DNA of 7,886 nucleotides, from NCBI GenBank assembly GCA_025350175.1, contig JANXYF010000065.1, positions 1 to 7,886 of the forward strand, written 5' to 3'. This DNA is from Nitrosopumilales archaeon. Lineage in GTDB: Archaea; Thermoproteota; Nitrososphaeria; Nitrososphaerales; Nitrosopumilaceae. The translations under genes were made by a program, and so were the position numbers. A model generated the notes under the pieces. The model worked only from the letters and a program-made list of their open reading frames with translations. It was not told where the DNA came from and did no database searches. The first letter of the stretch is position 1; each line of letters starts with the position of its first letter. Positions 1 to 7,055 of this stretch are shown here, piece by piece.

Positions 1-1
1 A

Positions 2-1510
2 GCCCTGATGTCAAGATACAGCAGAACTGATAAAAGTATGAGAAAAATATTTCTTGACGAATTTTTACAAAATGAAAATCGTGGTGAAGAGTTTTACAAC
101 AAAGTATTACTGGAATACGGAGATGATTCAGTTGCAGAACTTGGTGAAGCCCAGATTGCAATTGAAGGTTTGTCAAATATTGCTGTAAAAAAAATAGAGG
201 ATAGAAGAATAGGATTATCGTATCTTGAAAAATCATCAAGATATGTTGCATGGGATAAAAAAGTAAACGACGAGTTCAAGTTTTACAGAGAGCCAGAAAT
301 AATGAGTTCAAAGTATGCCGATAAATATCTAGAGGCATGCAATCTAGACTTCGAAGTTTATTCAAAAAATATCCAGCCAGTGATAAACTACATGCAAGAG
401 CAAGAGCCCATAGGGAATCAAAAGTTTAGAAATTCCAATGGAATGGATGTGGAATACTCCAGGCTAACTAGTGAAGATGAGGTAAAATCTGCTACCAGAA
501 TCTACAATGCAACTATCAGAGCCAAGGCACTAGATATTCTCAGAGGAATACTTCCGGCATCTACCCTTACAAACGTAGGAATTACAGGAAACGGAAGAGC
601 ATTTGAGTACATGCTAACCATACTATATTCTTCTGGCCTAGAAGAAGAGAGAGCACTTGCAAAAAAGATTCACCAAGAGCTAAATACTACAATCAAGTCA
701 TTTGTAAGAAGGGCTGACGATAACCACGGCAAGTCCTTACAAAAATATCTTGGCGATATCAAAATAAAATCAAGTGCACTAAATAAAAAATATCTAAAAT
801 CAAAGGGAAAAAGAAATTTTCTTGTAGACTTGGTTGATTTCGAATCCCAGAATAAAGCTGAAGATAAAATAATCTCTTCAATATTATATGAGCAATCAAA
901 TGGAGTTTCTTTTAGAGATATACTTGCTCAAGTCAGAAAGATAAAGCAATCAGACAGAAAAAAAATAATTAGTACGTTTTCAAGTCTTCGACAAAATAGA
1001 AGACAGAGACCTCCACGTGCATTTGAAATGACTGAATACACTTTTGATTTTCTTACAAACTTTGGAATGTTTAGAGACTTTCACAGACATCGTGTCCTGA
1101 CACTTGAAAGACAGTTGCTTACAACAAATCATGGATATGTTGTACCAGATGAAATAAAACAACTAGGGATCAAAAAAGACTATGATGACTGTATGTACAA
1201 TTCAAGACAAGTCTTTGATCTATTGAAAACAAAGATGCCAGAGCAAGCGCAGTATGTTGTAAACTTTGCATACAATTATCCATATTTTATGAAATTAAAT
1301 CTTAGAGAAGCAGTACATCTAATCGAATTAAGAACTGTTCCACAAGGACACCAGGACTATAGAAAGGCAGCACAGGAAATGTTCAAGGCAATACACAAAG
1401 TGCATCCCAATTTATCCAGTATAATCAAATTTGTAGACATGAAATCCTACAAACTAGAGAGACTAGAGGCAGAAAAAAGAATCGAAGAGAAACGAAAAAA
1501 ATTAGGCTGA
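2..1510 (+). CDS. Tandem ThyX-like (FAD-dependent thymidylate synthase family) protein, 5' partial
   Basis: The protein has two ThyX-like modules in one chain. ThyX enzymes methylate dUMP to dTMP using FAD, NADPH and methylenetetrahydrofolate. The frame is open to the window edge: codons before the ATG at 8 read Ala-Leu, and ALMSRYSR looks like the interior of the family, so the true start is probably upstream. Numbering from that Met, module 1 has YGDDSVAELG (37-46) and IGLSYLEKSSRYV (68-80), resembling the ThyX signature region. Module 2 has FRDFHRHRVLTLERQ (355-369), with the RHR triad at 360-362. The seventh spacer residue is followed by Leu370 where ThyX has Ser, and module 1 has Asp-Arg-Arg in place of RHR. 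The C-terminus is a charged helix. Family membership is fairly certain from these motifs. Thymidylate synthase activity is not, because both signatures are degenerate. Its stop overlaps the stop of the convergent protease gene by 9 bp. Confidence 0.82.
   Translation, partial: ALMSRYSRTDKSMRKIFLDEFLQNENRGEEFYNKVLLEYGDDSVAELGEAQIAIEGLSNIAVKKIEDRRIGLSYLEKSSRYVAWDKKVNDEFKFYREPEIMSSKYADKYLEACNLDFEVYSKNIQPVINYMQEQEPIGNQKFRNSNGMDVEYSRLTSEDEVKSATRIYNATIRAKALDILRGILPASTLTNVGITGNGRAFEYMLTILYSSGLEEERALAKKIHQELNTTIKSFVRRADDNHGKSLQKYLGDIKIKSSALNKKYLKSKGKRNFLVDLVDFESQNKAEDKIISSILYEQSNGVSFRDILAQVRKIKQSDRKKIISTFSSLRQNRRQRPPRAFEMTEYTFDFLTNFGMFRDFHRHRVLTLERQLLTTNHGYVVPDEIKQLGIKKDYDDCMYNSRQVFDLLKTKMPEQAQYVVNFAYNYPYFMKLNLREAVHLIELRTVPQGHQDYRKAAQEMFKAIHKVHPNLSSIIKFVDMKSYKLERLEAEKRIEEKRKKLG
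1495..1501 (-). terminator. Oligo-T terminator of the Lon-like protease gene
   Basis: Seven consecutive T residues on the minus strand directly follow the TAA stop of the Lon-like gene (1502-1504). Archaeal RNA polymerase terminates at oligo-T tracts without needing a hairpin. The tract lies inside the last codons of the convergent ThyX-like gene, where it encodes Lys-rich sequence, so its role as a terminator is an inference. Confidence 0.45.
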
Positions 1511-2551
1511 GCTGTTGAAATATTTTAGGACATCATCGATTGTTCCTACTTCAATTACCTTCATCCCATACTTGCTCTCCATGATAGATGATAATGAAAC
1601 CTCTTGTGGACTGCATGATTGGTAAACAAATGGACCTTGAGTTGATTGCGTGCAGTGCTGCTGCTCTACAACCCCTTGACCACTAGGAACAAGAAATATC
1701 TTTGCTCCATAACCTGCTGCAGCTTGAGCTTTTTCCAAAACTCCACCAATTGGACCAATTGTACCATCAGGCTGGATTGTTCCAGTCATCAATACGTGTC
1801 CATTAATTGATTTTCCTAAAATTGCTGAAGTTAACAGTACCGTCATAGCACCACCAGCACTTCCTCCATCAACTGCTCGCAAGTTTTGATTGTCAGTTGT
1901 AATTGAAAATATAATGTCCTTGTTGGACAAATCTACTCCTGTAATGTTGTGAGCCACTTGAACTGCAATACGGGCAGAATCTTGAAAGTCAACACCTTCT
2001 GGAATAGCAGTGTTTGCCAGTACAAGACCGGTGCCGTCTCGAATATCAACTGTTATCTTCAATATTGTACCATTGTACGAGGCAGTCTGAAAGAAACCAT
2101 CACTTTGTATTATTGAATATACTACCACGGCAGATATTGATTCGGTATGTTTTTTTGAATTTGTAACTTGGGTTTCAGGCATGTTTTGAACCTGCTTCAA
2201 AAGTTCATTATATTTAATTTCCAAGGAATTGTATCTTGTTTGTAGATCATCCATTTTTTGAGCGGCACTAGTTTGATTTACAATTTGTGAAGACTTTAAC
2301 GTATGAAGGACATTTTGATCAATCAGATATTGCATGGCATTCAAAAAGTCAGTATCATTTGTCTGGCCTTCAGACCACCATTTTGCAGTATTCTTAATCC
2401 AATTAGGGATTGAATTTGTAGACTGTTGTTGAGCAGATGCAGTACTAATAACCAGATGCGTGATTGGCACATTTGTGTTAATTACAATACCAGTACTAAC
2501 AACACTAAAAATTGCAAATGCCATCAAAATTGTCAGATTTTTTCTATTCAT
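1502..2551 (-). CDS. Secreted or membrane-anchored Lon-type (S16) serine protease without ATPase domain
   Basis: This is a 349-aa exported protease. Residues 1-40 are a signal peptide or anchor, with a basic start, a hydrophobic stretch at about 7-24 and a possible ASA|QQ cut after 40. Residues 49-82 carry a WIKNTAKWWSEG segment common in exported proteins of this phylum. A likely coiled coil follows at about 97-123. The C-terminal half is a Lon proteolytic domain: Ser231 in DGGSAGG and Lys274 in GGVLEKAQAA form the Ser-Lys dyad. Their 43-residue separation equals that of E. coli Lon (Ser679/Lys722). There is no Walker A or B motif, so it cannot unfold substrates like cytosolic Lon and should act outside on already unfolded or flexible proteins. 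Cys300 and Cys313 flank an insertion and may form a disulfide. The ATG is supported by a Shine-Dalgarno match and a TATA box upstream. It lies next to a second secreted protease gene, but that gene ends before this one's promoter. Confidence 0.88.
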   Translation of the reverse strand: MNRKNLTILMAFAIFSVVSTGIVINTNVPITHLVISTASAQQQSTNSIPNWIKNTAKWWSEGQTNDTDFLNAMQYLIDQNVLHTLKSSQIVNQTSAAQKMDDLQTRYNSLEIKYNELLKQVQNMPETQVTNSKKHTESISAVVVYSIIQSDGFFQTASYNGTILKITVDIRDGTGLVLANTAIPEGVDFQDSARIAVQVAHNITGVDLSNKDIIFSITTDNQNLRAVDGGSAGGAMTVLLTSAILGKSINGHVLMTGTIQPDGTIGPIGGVLEKAQAAAGYGAKIFLVPSGQGVVEQQHCTQSTQGPFVYQSCSPQEVSLSSIMESKYGMKVIEVGTIDDVLKYFNSSA

Positions 2552-2556
2552 GAACC

Positions 2557-2565
2557 GATCACTTC
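2557..2565 (-). promoter_or_regulatory. Shine-Dalgarno site of the Lon-like protease gene
   Basis: The minus strand reads GAAGTGATC five bases before the ATG at 2551. It matches 8 of 9 bases of GAGGTGATC, the complement of the usual archaeal 16S rRNA 3' end. It supports this start and implies a leadered mRNA, unlike the sedolisin gene next door. Confidence 0.55.
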
Positions 2566-2590
2566 TAAGACAAGATAATTACTTTTTACA

Positions 2591-2600
2591 ATTATAAATT
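2591..2600 (-). promoter_or_regulatory. TATA box of the Lon-like protease gene
   Basis: The minus strand reads AATTTATAAT, an archaeal TATA-like element. Archaeal initiation about 25 bp downstream would start RNA near 2570, giving a leader of roughly 19 nt that includes the Shine-Dalgarno site. It sits in the 62-bp gap after the sedolisin stop codon, so the protease has its own promoter. Confidence 0.5.
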
Positions 2601-2613
2601 TTGGTTTGAGGTT

Positions 2614-4800
2614 CTAATGTACGGTAAATGTTGTGGAGCCAGACCCAGAAATGAATCCAGATTTGACTGCAGTTGCACTAGCAGTATAGGTACCAGTTGT
2701 TCTTCCAACAGAGTATGAGAAGGTAACTTGACCGTTTGAATTAGTCGTACCTGTTGCATGTGCAGTGCTTCCAGATGGAGTTTTTACAGTTAATGTAACT
2801 GAAGCCCCGCTAATTAGAGATGGTCCATTAACAGTGACAGTAATGTGGGCTCTAGAATATTTCGAGTATGAAGCATGATCTGTTGTAACTTTAACCTGTA
2901 GAGTCGGGGTTGTTGTAGGTGTAGCAGATACACTGTTTGATGGTGCAGATTGGCCAATTGCGTTGACTGCGGTTACATAGTATGTGTTAGTATCTCCGTT
3001 GGTAAGTCCGGTATCAGTATAACTTGATGAAGAAATGTTTGAGGTAAGCAGTGTACCGTTTCGATAAATGTTATAACCTGTGATGGCAGAACCGCCGTTA
3101 GAGACTGGAGAACTCCATGTTAATGAGACTTTGTTATTTCCTGCAACAGCTGCCAAGTTTTGTGGTGCAGATGGTACAGTTGGAACTGTAACCGTTATAG
3201 TTGTAGAGTGATTCAAAGTACCACTTGTGCCAGTTACTGTGACGGAATATGCTCCACCCGCATTGCTAGCAGCTGTGATAGAAAGTGTTGCAGTAGCACC
3301 GCTTGTTGAAACAGATGGAACGGATAATGAACTAGTTAATGCAGAAGGGGAGGTAACTGCAAGATTCACAGTGTTAGAAAATGTATTAAGGAATGACACT
3401 GTTACTGTACTACTACCACTTGTTCCAGGGTTAATTGTTACAGAAGATGGACTAGATGAAATTGTAAAGTCAGGATTTGTGTTTGGAGCAATAAATGAAA
3501 TGATATTGTTTGACTGTGGAGTACCAAGACCAGTTACTTCATCATATCCAACTATTGCATTGCATATTGAACCACATGAGCCGTCGTTACCAGTTGTGAT
3601 ATCATGATAATTTGCAAGGTATGGGTTTGTCTGTGGACTAGATTGCGCACCAGATGCTGCATTGTATAAAGCGCTATTTGTCCCAAAAGATGCGGATGTA
3701 AGATTTGCATTTTGGCTATTTGCTATTGCAGAGATTGCAGCCCATTGTGGTGTACCGGCACTGGTTCCACCAACAATCCACCAACCACTGTTGCCATTAA
3801 TTGGAACGCTGTCATATACATAAAATCCTGTGTTAGGGTCTCCATCATATGCAACATCAGGAACTGCTCTATTTGGATTTGAATTGAAATTATTCTGATA
3901 ACTTGGTTTTGGTTCATATGCACTTGTACCTCCTCCGCTTCCAGACCAAGCAGATTCGCTTACCCAATTTCCAGAACTGTCAGTGGCAAGTGTTGTTCCG
4001 CCTACAGATACTACATATGGAGATGCTGCAGGCCAGATAACGCCATGACCAGAGTCGCCAGATGCGGTATAGAAGCTAGCTGTGGGACTGTTGAAATGAT
4101 AATCATAACTGGTTTCTCCAGAAAATTCATTGCCTCCCCAGCTGTTGGAGACCTGCTTGGCTCCTGTTCCTACTGCAGTATCAACTCCCGTAAGAAGATT
4201 GCCAAGTGAATTATCAGATGACTCTACAAGAACAATCTTTGCACCAGGTGCTATAGAATGAGCCCATTGTACATCAAGTGAAATCTCCATTGCCCAACCA
4301 GAATCAGTTGCAGGAGTTCCTTGAGTATTCTTTACAAAGCAACCATTAGCATCAGTACATGCAGGTAAACCAAATTGAGTATCAAATGTTTGAAGATCAC
4401 TTACTACATTTGGATCATCGTATGCATCCACAATTGCAATTGTTTGACCATGACCACAAAGTGCTGGATCAGTCCAGTCGGATGTAGTAGTATGAGTACA
4501 GCTTAATTTATTGAAACCATATGCAGTGATAACATTTGCTGGAGATTCACCACCAGTTAGAGTTACAGAGTGGCCGACAAATTTTTTGACATGTGCAGGA
4601 TGATGTTCTTTTATCTGCAATGGGTCACCAGGAGTTACAGTTTGAATTGTAACGCCAGAAGGTGACAAGAGTCCACCAGGACCGTTAATGTCATCATCGT
4701 GCTTATCATTGTCAGGCTGACTAGCAAGTGCGCCATTCATAACAAGACTTGAACTTAGCAATAATAACGAAATAGCAGTGATTACAAAGATTGCCTTCAT
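2614..4800 (-). CDS. Secreted sedolisin (peptidase S53) with Ig-like and fibronectin type III domains
   Basis: This is a 728-aa exported serine-carboxyl peptidase. Residues 1-27 are a signal peptide (hydrophobic 4-20, probable ALA|SQ cut). Only about 60 residues separate it from the catalytic domain (about 88-438), too few for the usual activation prodomain. Catalytic candidates are Glu172 and Asp176 (MEISLDVQW), Asp249 in SGDSG for the oxyanion hole, and Ser347 in GGTSAGTP. The C-terminal calcium site is visible as DITTGNDG (400-407) and GYDEVTGLGTP (418-428). Three close cysteine pairs (101/115, 148/154, 409/413) suggest disulfides, which fits secretion. Then follow an Ig-like module (about 442-540), a fibronectin type III module (543-628, TYYVTAVNAIGQSAPSN) and a last beta-rich Ig-like module (about 632-728). 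There is no C-terminal anchor, so release or cell-surface binding by these modules is inferred. Sedolisins usually work at acidic pH. No Shine-Dalgarno site is seen; a TATA box 30 bp upstream suggests a leaderless mRNA. Confidence 0.9.
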   Translation of the reverse strand: MKAIFVITAISLLLLSSSLVMNGALASQPDNDKHDDDINGPGGLLSPSGVTIQTVTPGDPLQIKEHHPAHVKKFVGHSVTLTGGESPANVITAYGFNKLSCTHTTTSDWTDPALCGHGQTIAIVDAYDDPNVVSDLQTFDTQFGLPACTDANGCFVKNTQGTPATDSGWAMEISLDVQWAHSIAPGAKIVLVESSDNSLGNLLTGVDTAVGTGAKQVSNSWGGNEFSGETSYDYHFNSPTASFYTASGDSGHGVIWPAASPYVVSVGGTTLATDSSGNWVSESAWSGSGGGTSAYEPKPSYQNNFNSNPNRAVPDVAYDGDPNTGFYVYDSVPINGNSGWWIVGGTSAGTPQWAAISAIANSQNANLTSASFGTNSALYNAASGAQSSPQTNPYLANYHDITTGNDGSCGSICNAIVGYDEVTGLGTPQSNNIISFIAPNTNPDFTISSSPSSVTINPGTSGSSTVTVSFLNTFSNTVNLAVTSPSALTSSLSVPSVSTSGATATLSITAASNAGGAYSVTVTGTSGTLNHSTTITVTVPTVPSAPQNLAAVAGNNKVSLTWSSPVSNGGSAITGYNIYRNGTLLTSNISSSSYTDTGLTNGDTNTYYVTAVNAIGQSAPSNSVSATPTTTPTLQVKVTTDHASYSKYSRAHITVTVNGPSLISGASVTLTVKTPSGSTAHATGTTNSNGQVTFSYSVGRTTGTYTASATAVKSGFISGSGSTTFTVH

Positions 4801-4826
4801 TGTTGGTTTAGTTTTTTTTCCAGAGG

Positions 4827-4833
4827 CTTAAAA
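4827..4833 (-). promoter_or_regulatory. TATA box of the sedolisin gene, probably leaderless
   Basis: The minus strand reads TTTTAAG, centred about 30 bp before the ATG at 4800. That spacing would start transcription at or within a few bases of the start codon. The bases just before the ATG (ACTAAACCAACA) contain no Shine-Dalgarno match, which also fits a leaderless mRNA. Confidence 0.45.
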
Positions 4834-4917
4834 GGCTTACTCAGAATTCCATAATATGGTTGTCAAGAATTTTGATCATTACATCCATGATATCAAGTTG
4901 AAATTAGTTACCAATGC

Positions 4918-5484
4918 CTAAAGTTTAAACAAATTTGGATTTTTTCTTGAGATAAATACAACAGATACCAGTGTAGCTAGTGCAAATATCACTAAAGAAA
5001 GTGAAGGAAATTCTGGAATTGATGTTCTTTCCGATATATCAAAGGTAAATGATTTTGAAATGGCATTCTGAGATTTATTTTCTACAGTGTAAAAAAATGT
5101 TACATTTGCATTTGTAGTTCCAGTGGAATTTGCAATATATGAAATGTTGTTGCTAGGCCCAGATACTGTAATGTTTTCTCCTGGCTTGAGATTCGCATTA
5201 TATATTGCAAAGCATCACATTGCTTGACCTATTTCTATATTCTTGTCAAAGGTTGCAGAAAGTGGAGACATACATCCACTATTAAAGTAAATTGTGCCAG
5301 GAGAATTGTTCACTATTGTTGCATTAATCTGAAAAGAGTCTCCAACATGAATATTTGACGGACTGGAATGAATATTTGTAAGTTCGATCTCTTGCCCAAA
5401 AGCAGGTACTGAAGATGTAGTATAAAGTGCCAACAAAGTAAGAAATACAATTAAGAATATTTTCGAGTAATTCAGATCTGCCAT
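4918..5484 (-). pseudogene. Small secreted protein with IPEFP C-terminal anchor, interrupted by an in-frame TGA
   Basis: One reading frame runs from the ATG at 5484 to TAG at 4918-4920, broken only by TGA at 5215-5217 (codon 90). The first part (89 aa) has a signal peptide (about 1-30, hydrophobic 9-24, probable AFG|QE cut) and a beta-rich segment with NIHVGDSFQINATIVNNSPG and a Cys in SGCMSPL. After the TGA the same frame continues for 98 codons: CFAIYNANLKPGENITV, a Ser/Thr/Asn-rich stretch, IPEFPS, a hydrophobic helix and a basic tail (SRKN). The IPEFP-helix-basic layout resembles archaeal PEF-type C-terminal sorting signals. The second half has no in-frame ATG of its own. The whole would be a normal 188-residue surface protein of unknown function, perhaps with a disulfide between the Cys on either side of the break. 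A single substitution (for example from GGA) explains the stop. A sequencing error or readthrough are alternatives. Without readthrough the product is a secreted 89-aa fragment lacking its anchor. Confidence 0.8.
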
Positions 5485-5555
5485 TTATCATCATTGACTA
5501 ATAAACCAGATCTTAGTTTTCAGAGCAGATAATGGTAAGTTATGTTTTATTTGAA

Positions 5556-6581
5556 TTAGCCAAACCACTGGTCTAAATTATGACTCTTCTTTTCATAAGA
5601 TTTTTTCAATCGATTCAATGATGTATCAACACGATCAAGTGAAAAACTTCTCTCCTTTGTAAGATAGTTTGTTATTCCGGTGTAGTCTACATTTCCAAAT
5701 TTTATCTCTGATACTTCAGCCACTTTGGGTTTAAGAAAGATATCTCGTATCTGGACATAGTCTATCTCGTTTAATTTGTCCTGGATTTGAGGCACATTTT
5801 CCAAATTTCCATGCTCTTTTATCATCTTCAGGGCAGTCTTGGGACCAATCCTCTCAAAGCCATCAGGGTTAAAGTCCGTGCCTATTAGTATCCCAATATC
5901 AACAAGTTGTTCTCTTGTAACCCCAAGTTCTGCAAGGGTTTTTTCCAATAAAATAAGTTCGGGTTCAATCTCTATCGTAGTATTCCTATTGGGTAGTTTT
6001 CTTTTTCCGCTGTTTGTAAAATTTCGTACTAGTCTTTTTGCACCAAACAATAAAGAATCAAAGTCCTGGCTTGCAGAAGCATATGCTTGTCCAGTATTTG
6101 TAAGATGTGCAGCTGTTGCTTCACCTTCTGATGGTGCGTGTATCCAAGGTATACCAAAAAGGTCTAGAAACTTTTTTGATTCTTCAACCATGTCATCTCT
6201 AAGTACAGATGTTTGTTGTGCAAACTTTTTGGCCTCGACATAATTTCCTTCACTGATAGCAATCTCATATTTTATTGTAGCATCTTTTTTTACCTGCTTT
6301 CTTCTTTGAATCTCTGCAGATTTCAAAGACGGAGGTTTTCCATCAAAGACATAAACAGGTTTTATTCCAATGGATAAGAAATTGATATTTCTATAAAATA
6401 GTCCGCTGATGTGACTAGTGATTTTTCCATTGTGATCAGATAATGGCAAACCATCAGGACCACGTATTATAGAAAGAAATTGGTATATTGCATTATAGGC
6501 ATCAATTGCAACTATTTTGGATGCAAAAGATTCAAGATTTGTTTTTTCCCTAACACATAGTTGTTTTAGATCTAGACCCAA
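5556..6581 (-). CDS. fen: Flap endonuclease 1 (FEN-1)
   Basis: FEN-1 is a structure-specific nuclease that removes 5' flaps during Okazaki fragment maturation and long-patch base excision repair, working on the PCNA sliding clamp. The 341-aa length is normal for archaeal FEN-1. All metal-binding acidic residues are present: Asp27 (AIDAYN), Asp80 (VFDGKPP), Glu152 and Glu154 (PSEGEA), Asp173 and Asp175 (SQDFDSLLFG) and Asp236 (GTDFNPDG). The helix-hairpin-helix region follows (GFERIGPKTALKMI, 241-254). The C-terminus SHNLDQWF (333-340) is a PCNA-interacting motif whose usual first Gln is Ser. The start is TTG: it gives MGLDL, matching the conserved MG-x-x-L of the family, in which the N-terminal Gly must lie near the active site. 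An upstream in-frame TAG at 6591-6593 leaves no ATG. It follows the 60-aa gene by 35 bp on the same strand and is probably co-transcribed with it. Confidence 0.96.
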   Translation of the reverse strand: MGLDLKQLCVREKTNLESFASKIVAIDAYNAIYQFLSIIRGPDGLPLSDHNGKITSHISGLFYRNINFLSIGIKPVYVFDGKPPSLKSAEIQRRKQVKKDATIKYEIAISEGNYVEAKKFAQQTSVLRDDMVEESKKFLDLFGIPWIHAPSEGEATAAHLTNTGQAYASASQDFDSLLFGAKRLVRNFTNSGKRKLPNRNTTIEIEPELILLEKTLAELGVTREQLVDIGILIGTDFNPDGFERIGPKTALKMIKEHGNLENVPQIQDKLNEIDYVQIRDIFLKPKVAEVSEIKFGNVDYTGITNYLTKERSFSLDRVDTSLNRLKKSYEKKSHNLDQWFG

Positions 6582-6616
6582 AATATTTCCCTACAAGATA
6601 GTAGATTTTTGCCTGC

Positions 6617-6799
6617 TTATTTCTTTTTTACACTAGGTCGCGATTCCCAGCCCTTTTCAATTATCTCCTCATAAATGTTTGAAAGTTTTGGAATTGGCTC
6701 GCCTTTTTCCGCAGCTACTTTTACCTTTTCACGATAATACAGTTCAATAGATTTTGCAGTACCATCGTCAATTGTTATAGAGATCCTAGTCTTTGCCAA
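6617..6799 (-). CDS. Ribbon-helix-helix-like small protein
   Basis: This 60-aa basic protein has a short strand with alternating hydrophobic residues near the N-terminus (RISITIDD, 5-12), a helix (about 14-31) and a second helix (SNIYEEIIEKGWES, 40-53), ending in a Lys-rich tail. The order resembles the ribbon-helix-helix (CopG/MetJ) fold, whose dimers bind DNA through the N-terminal strand. The loop between the helices is longer than usual and Pro-containing, so the fold is an inference. The start must be TTG at 6799, because the codon just before it is TAA and no ATG occurs in the first part of the frame. It lies 35 bp ahead of fen and 50 bp after the 59-aa gene, all on the same strand, which suggests co-expression. 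It may regulate this set or its own promoter. I do not recognise a named family. Confidence 0.72.
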   Translation of the reverse strand: MAKTRISITIDDGTAKSIELYYREKVKVAAEKGEPIPKLSNIYEEIIEKGWESRPSVKKK

Positions 6800-6849
6800 T
6801 TACTAACACTGTATAAAATTGTCAAATATCAATAATAAACTATCTATAA

Positions 6850-7029
6850 TCAATTTTTCAAGATTTGGGGAACAAGCATGAAGCCTTCTTTTGTAACAGT
6901 CATCTTTACAGGAGTGTCTTCTGGGAGACCAAACTCAACCAAAAACATTGCTATTGTGACAGCATCTGGAAGAACATACCTCTTACCCTCAAACTCAACC
7001 GAGACAGTCTTCTTGGTAATGGTCTCCAT
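6850..7029 (-). CDS. Uncharacterised 59-aa protein
   Basis: This small frame starts with ATG at 7029-7027 and ends with TGA at 6852-6850. The protein begins METITKKTVSVEFEGKRY, continues with VLPDAVTIAMFLVEFGLP and ends with KMTVTKEGFMLVPQILKN. I read it as strand (8-20), short amphipathic helix (22-34), strand (41-47) and a strand-like end (50-55), with no signal peptide, membrane helix or cysteine. Evidence that it is real: its product has balanced, soluble-protein composition; a TATA box lies about 31 bp before the ATG; and it is the first gene of a closely spaced same-strand run (50 bp to the ribbon-helix-helix-like gene, then fen). The opposing plus-strand frame at 6878-7081 ends in low-complexity hydrophobic sequence and looks like its shadow. 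I do not recognise the family, and no function can be given beyond possible co-expression with fen. Confidence 0.72.
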   Translation of the reverse strand: METITKKTVSVEFEGKRYVLPDAVTIAMFLVEFGLPEDTPVKMTVTKEGFMLVPQILKN

Positions 7030-7055
7030 TTGTTATCAATATAATAAATTGTCTA

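Noticed and set aside
3227..3607. Open frame of 126 codons on the plus strand
   Set aside because: It lies fully antisense to the Ser/Thr-rich part of the sedolisin; its composition reflects the complementary codons and it has no promoter or motif of its own.
4872..4896. Imperfect inverted repeat (TTGATCAT with ATGATATCAA) in the 117-bp gap upstream of the sedolisin
   Set aside because: It needs a 2-nt bulge, is AT-rich and is not followed by an oligo-T tract on the minus strand. It could be an operator or chance; otherwise I see nothing in this gap besides the sedolisin promoter.
5215..5217. Selenocysteine at the in-frame TGA
   Set aside because: Selenocysteine insertion is known in only a few archaeal groups, not to my knowledge in Nitrososphaerota, and the protein resembles no selenoprotein. 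I see no clear insertion-element hairpin, though I could not run a folding program.
5498..5505. TTTATTAG as TATA box of the interrupted anchored-protein gene
   Set aside because: Its centre is only about 18 bp from the ATG at 5484, so transcription would start inside the coding region; no better-placed element stands out.
5839..6243. Open frame of 134 codons on the plus strand
   Set aside because: It is antisense to the catalytic core of FEN-1, where every active-site residue is accounted for on the minus strand; Ser-rich shadow composition.
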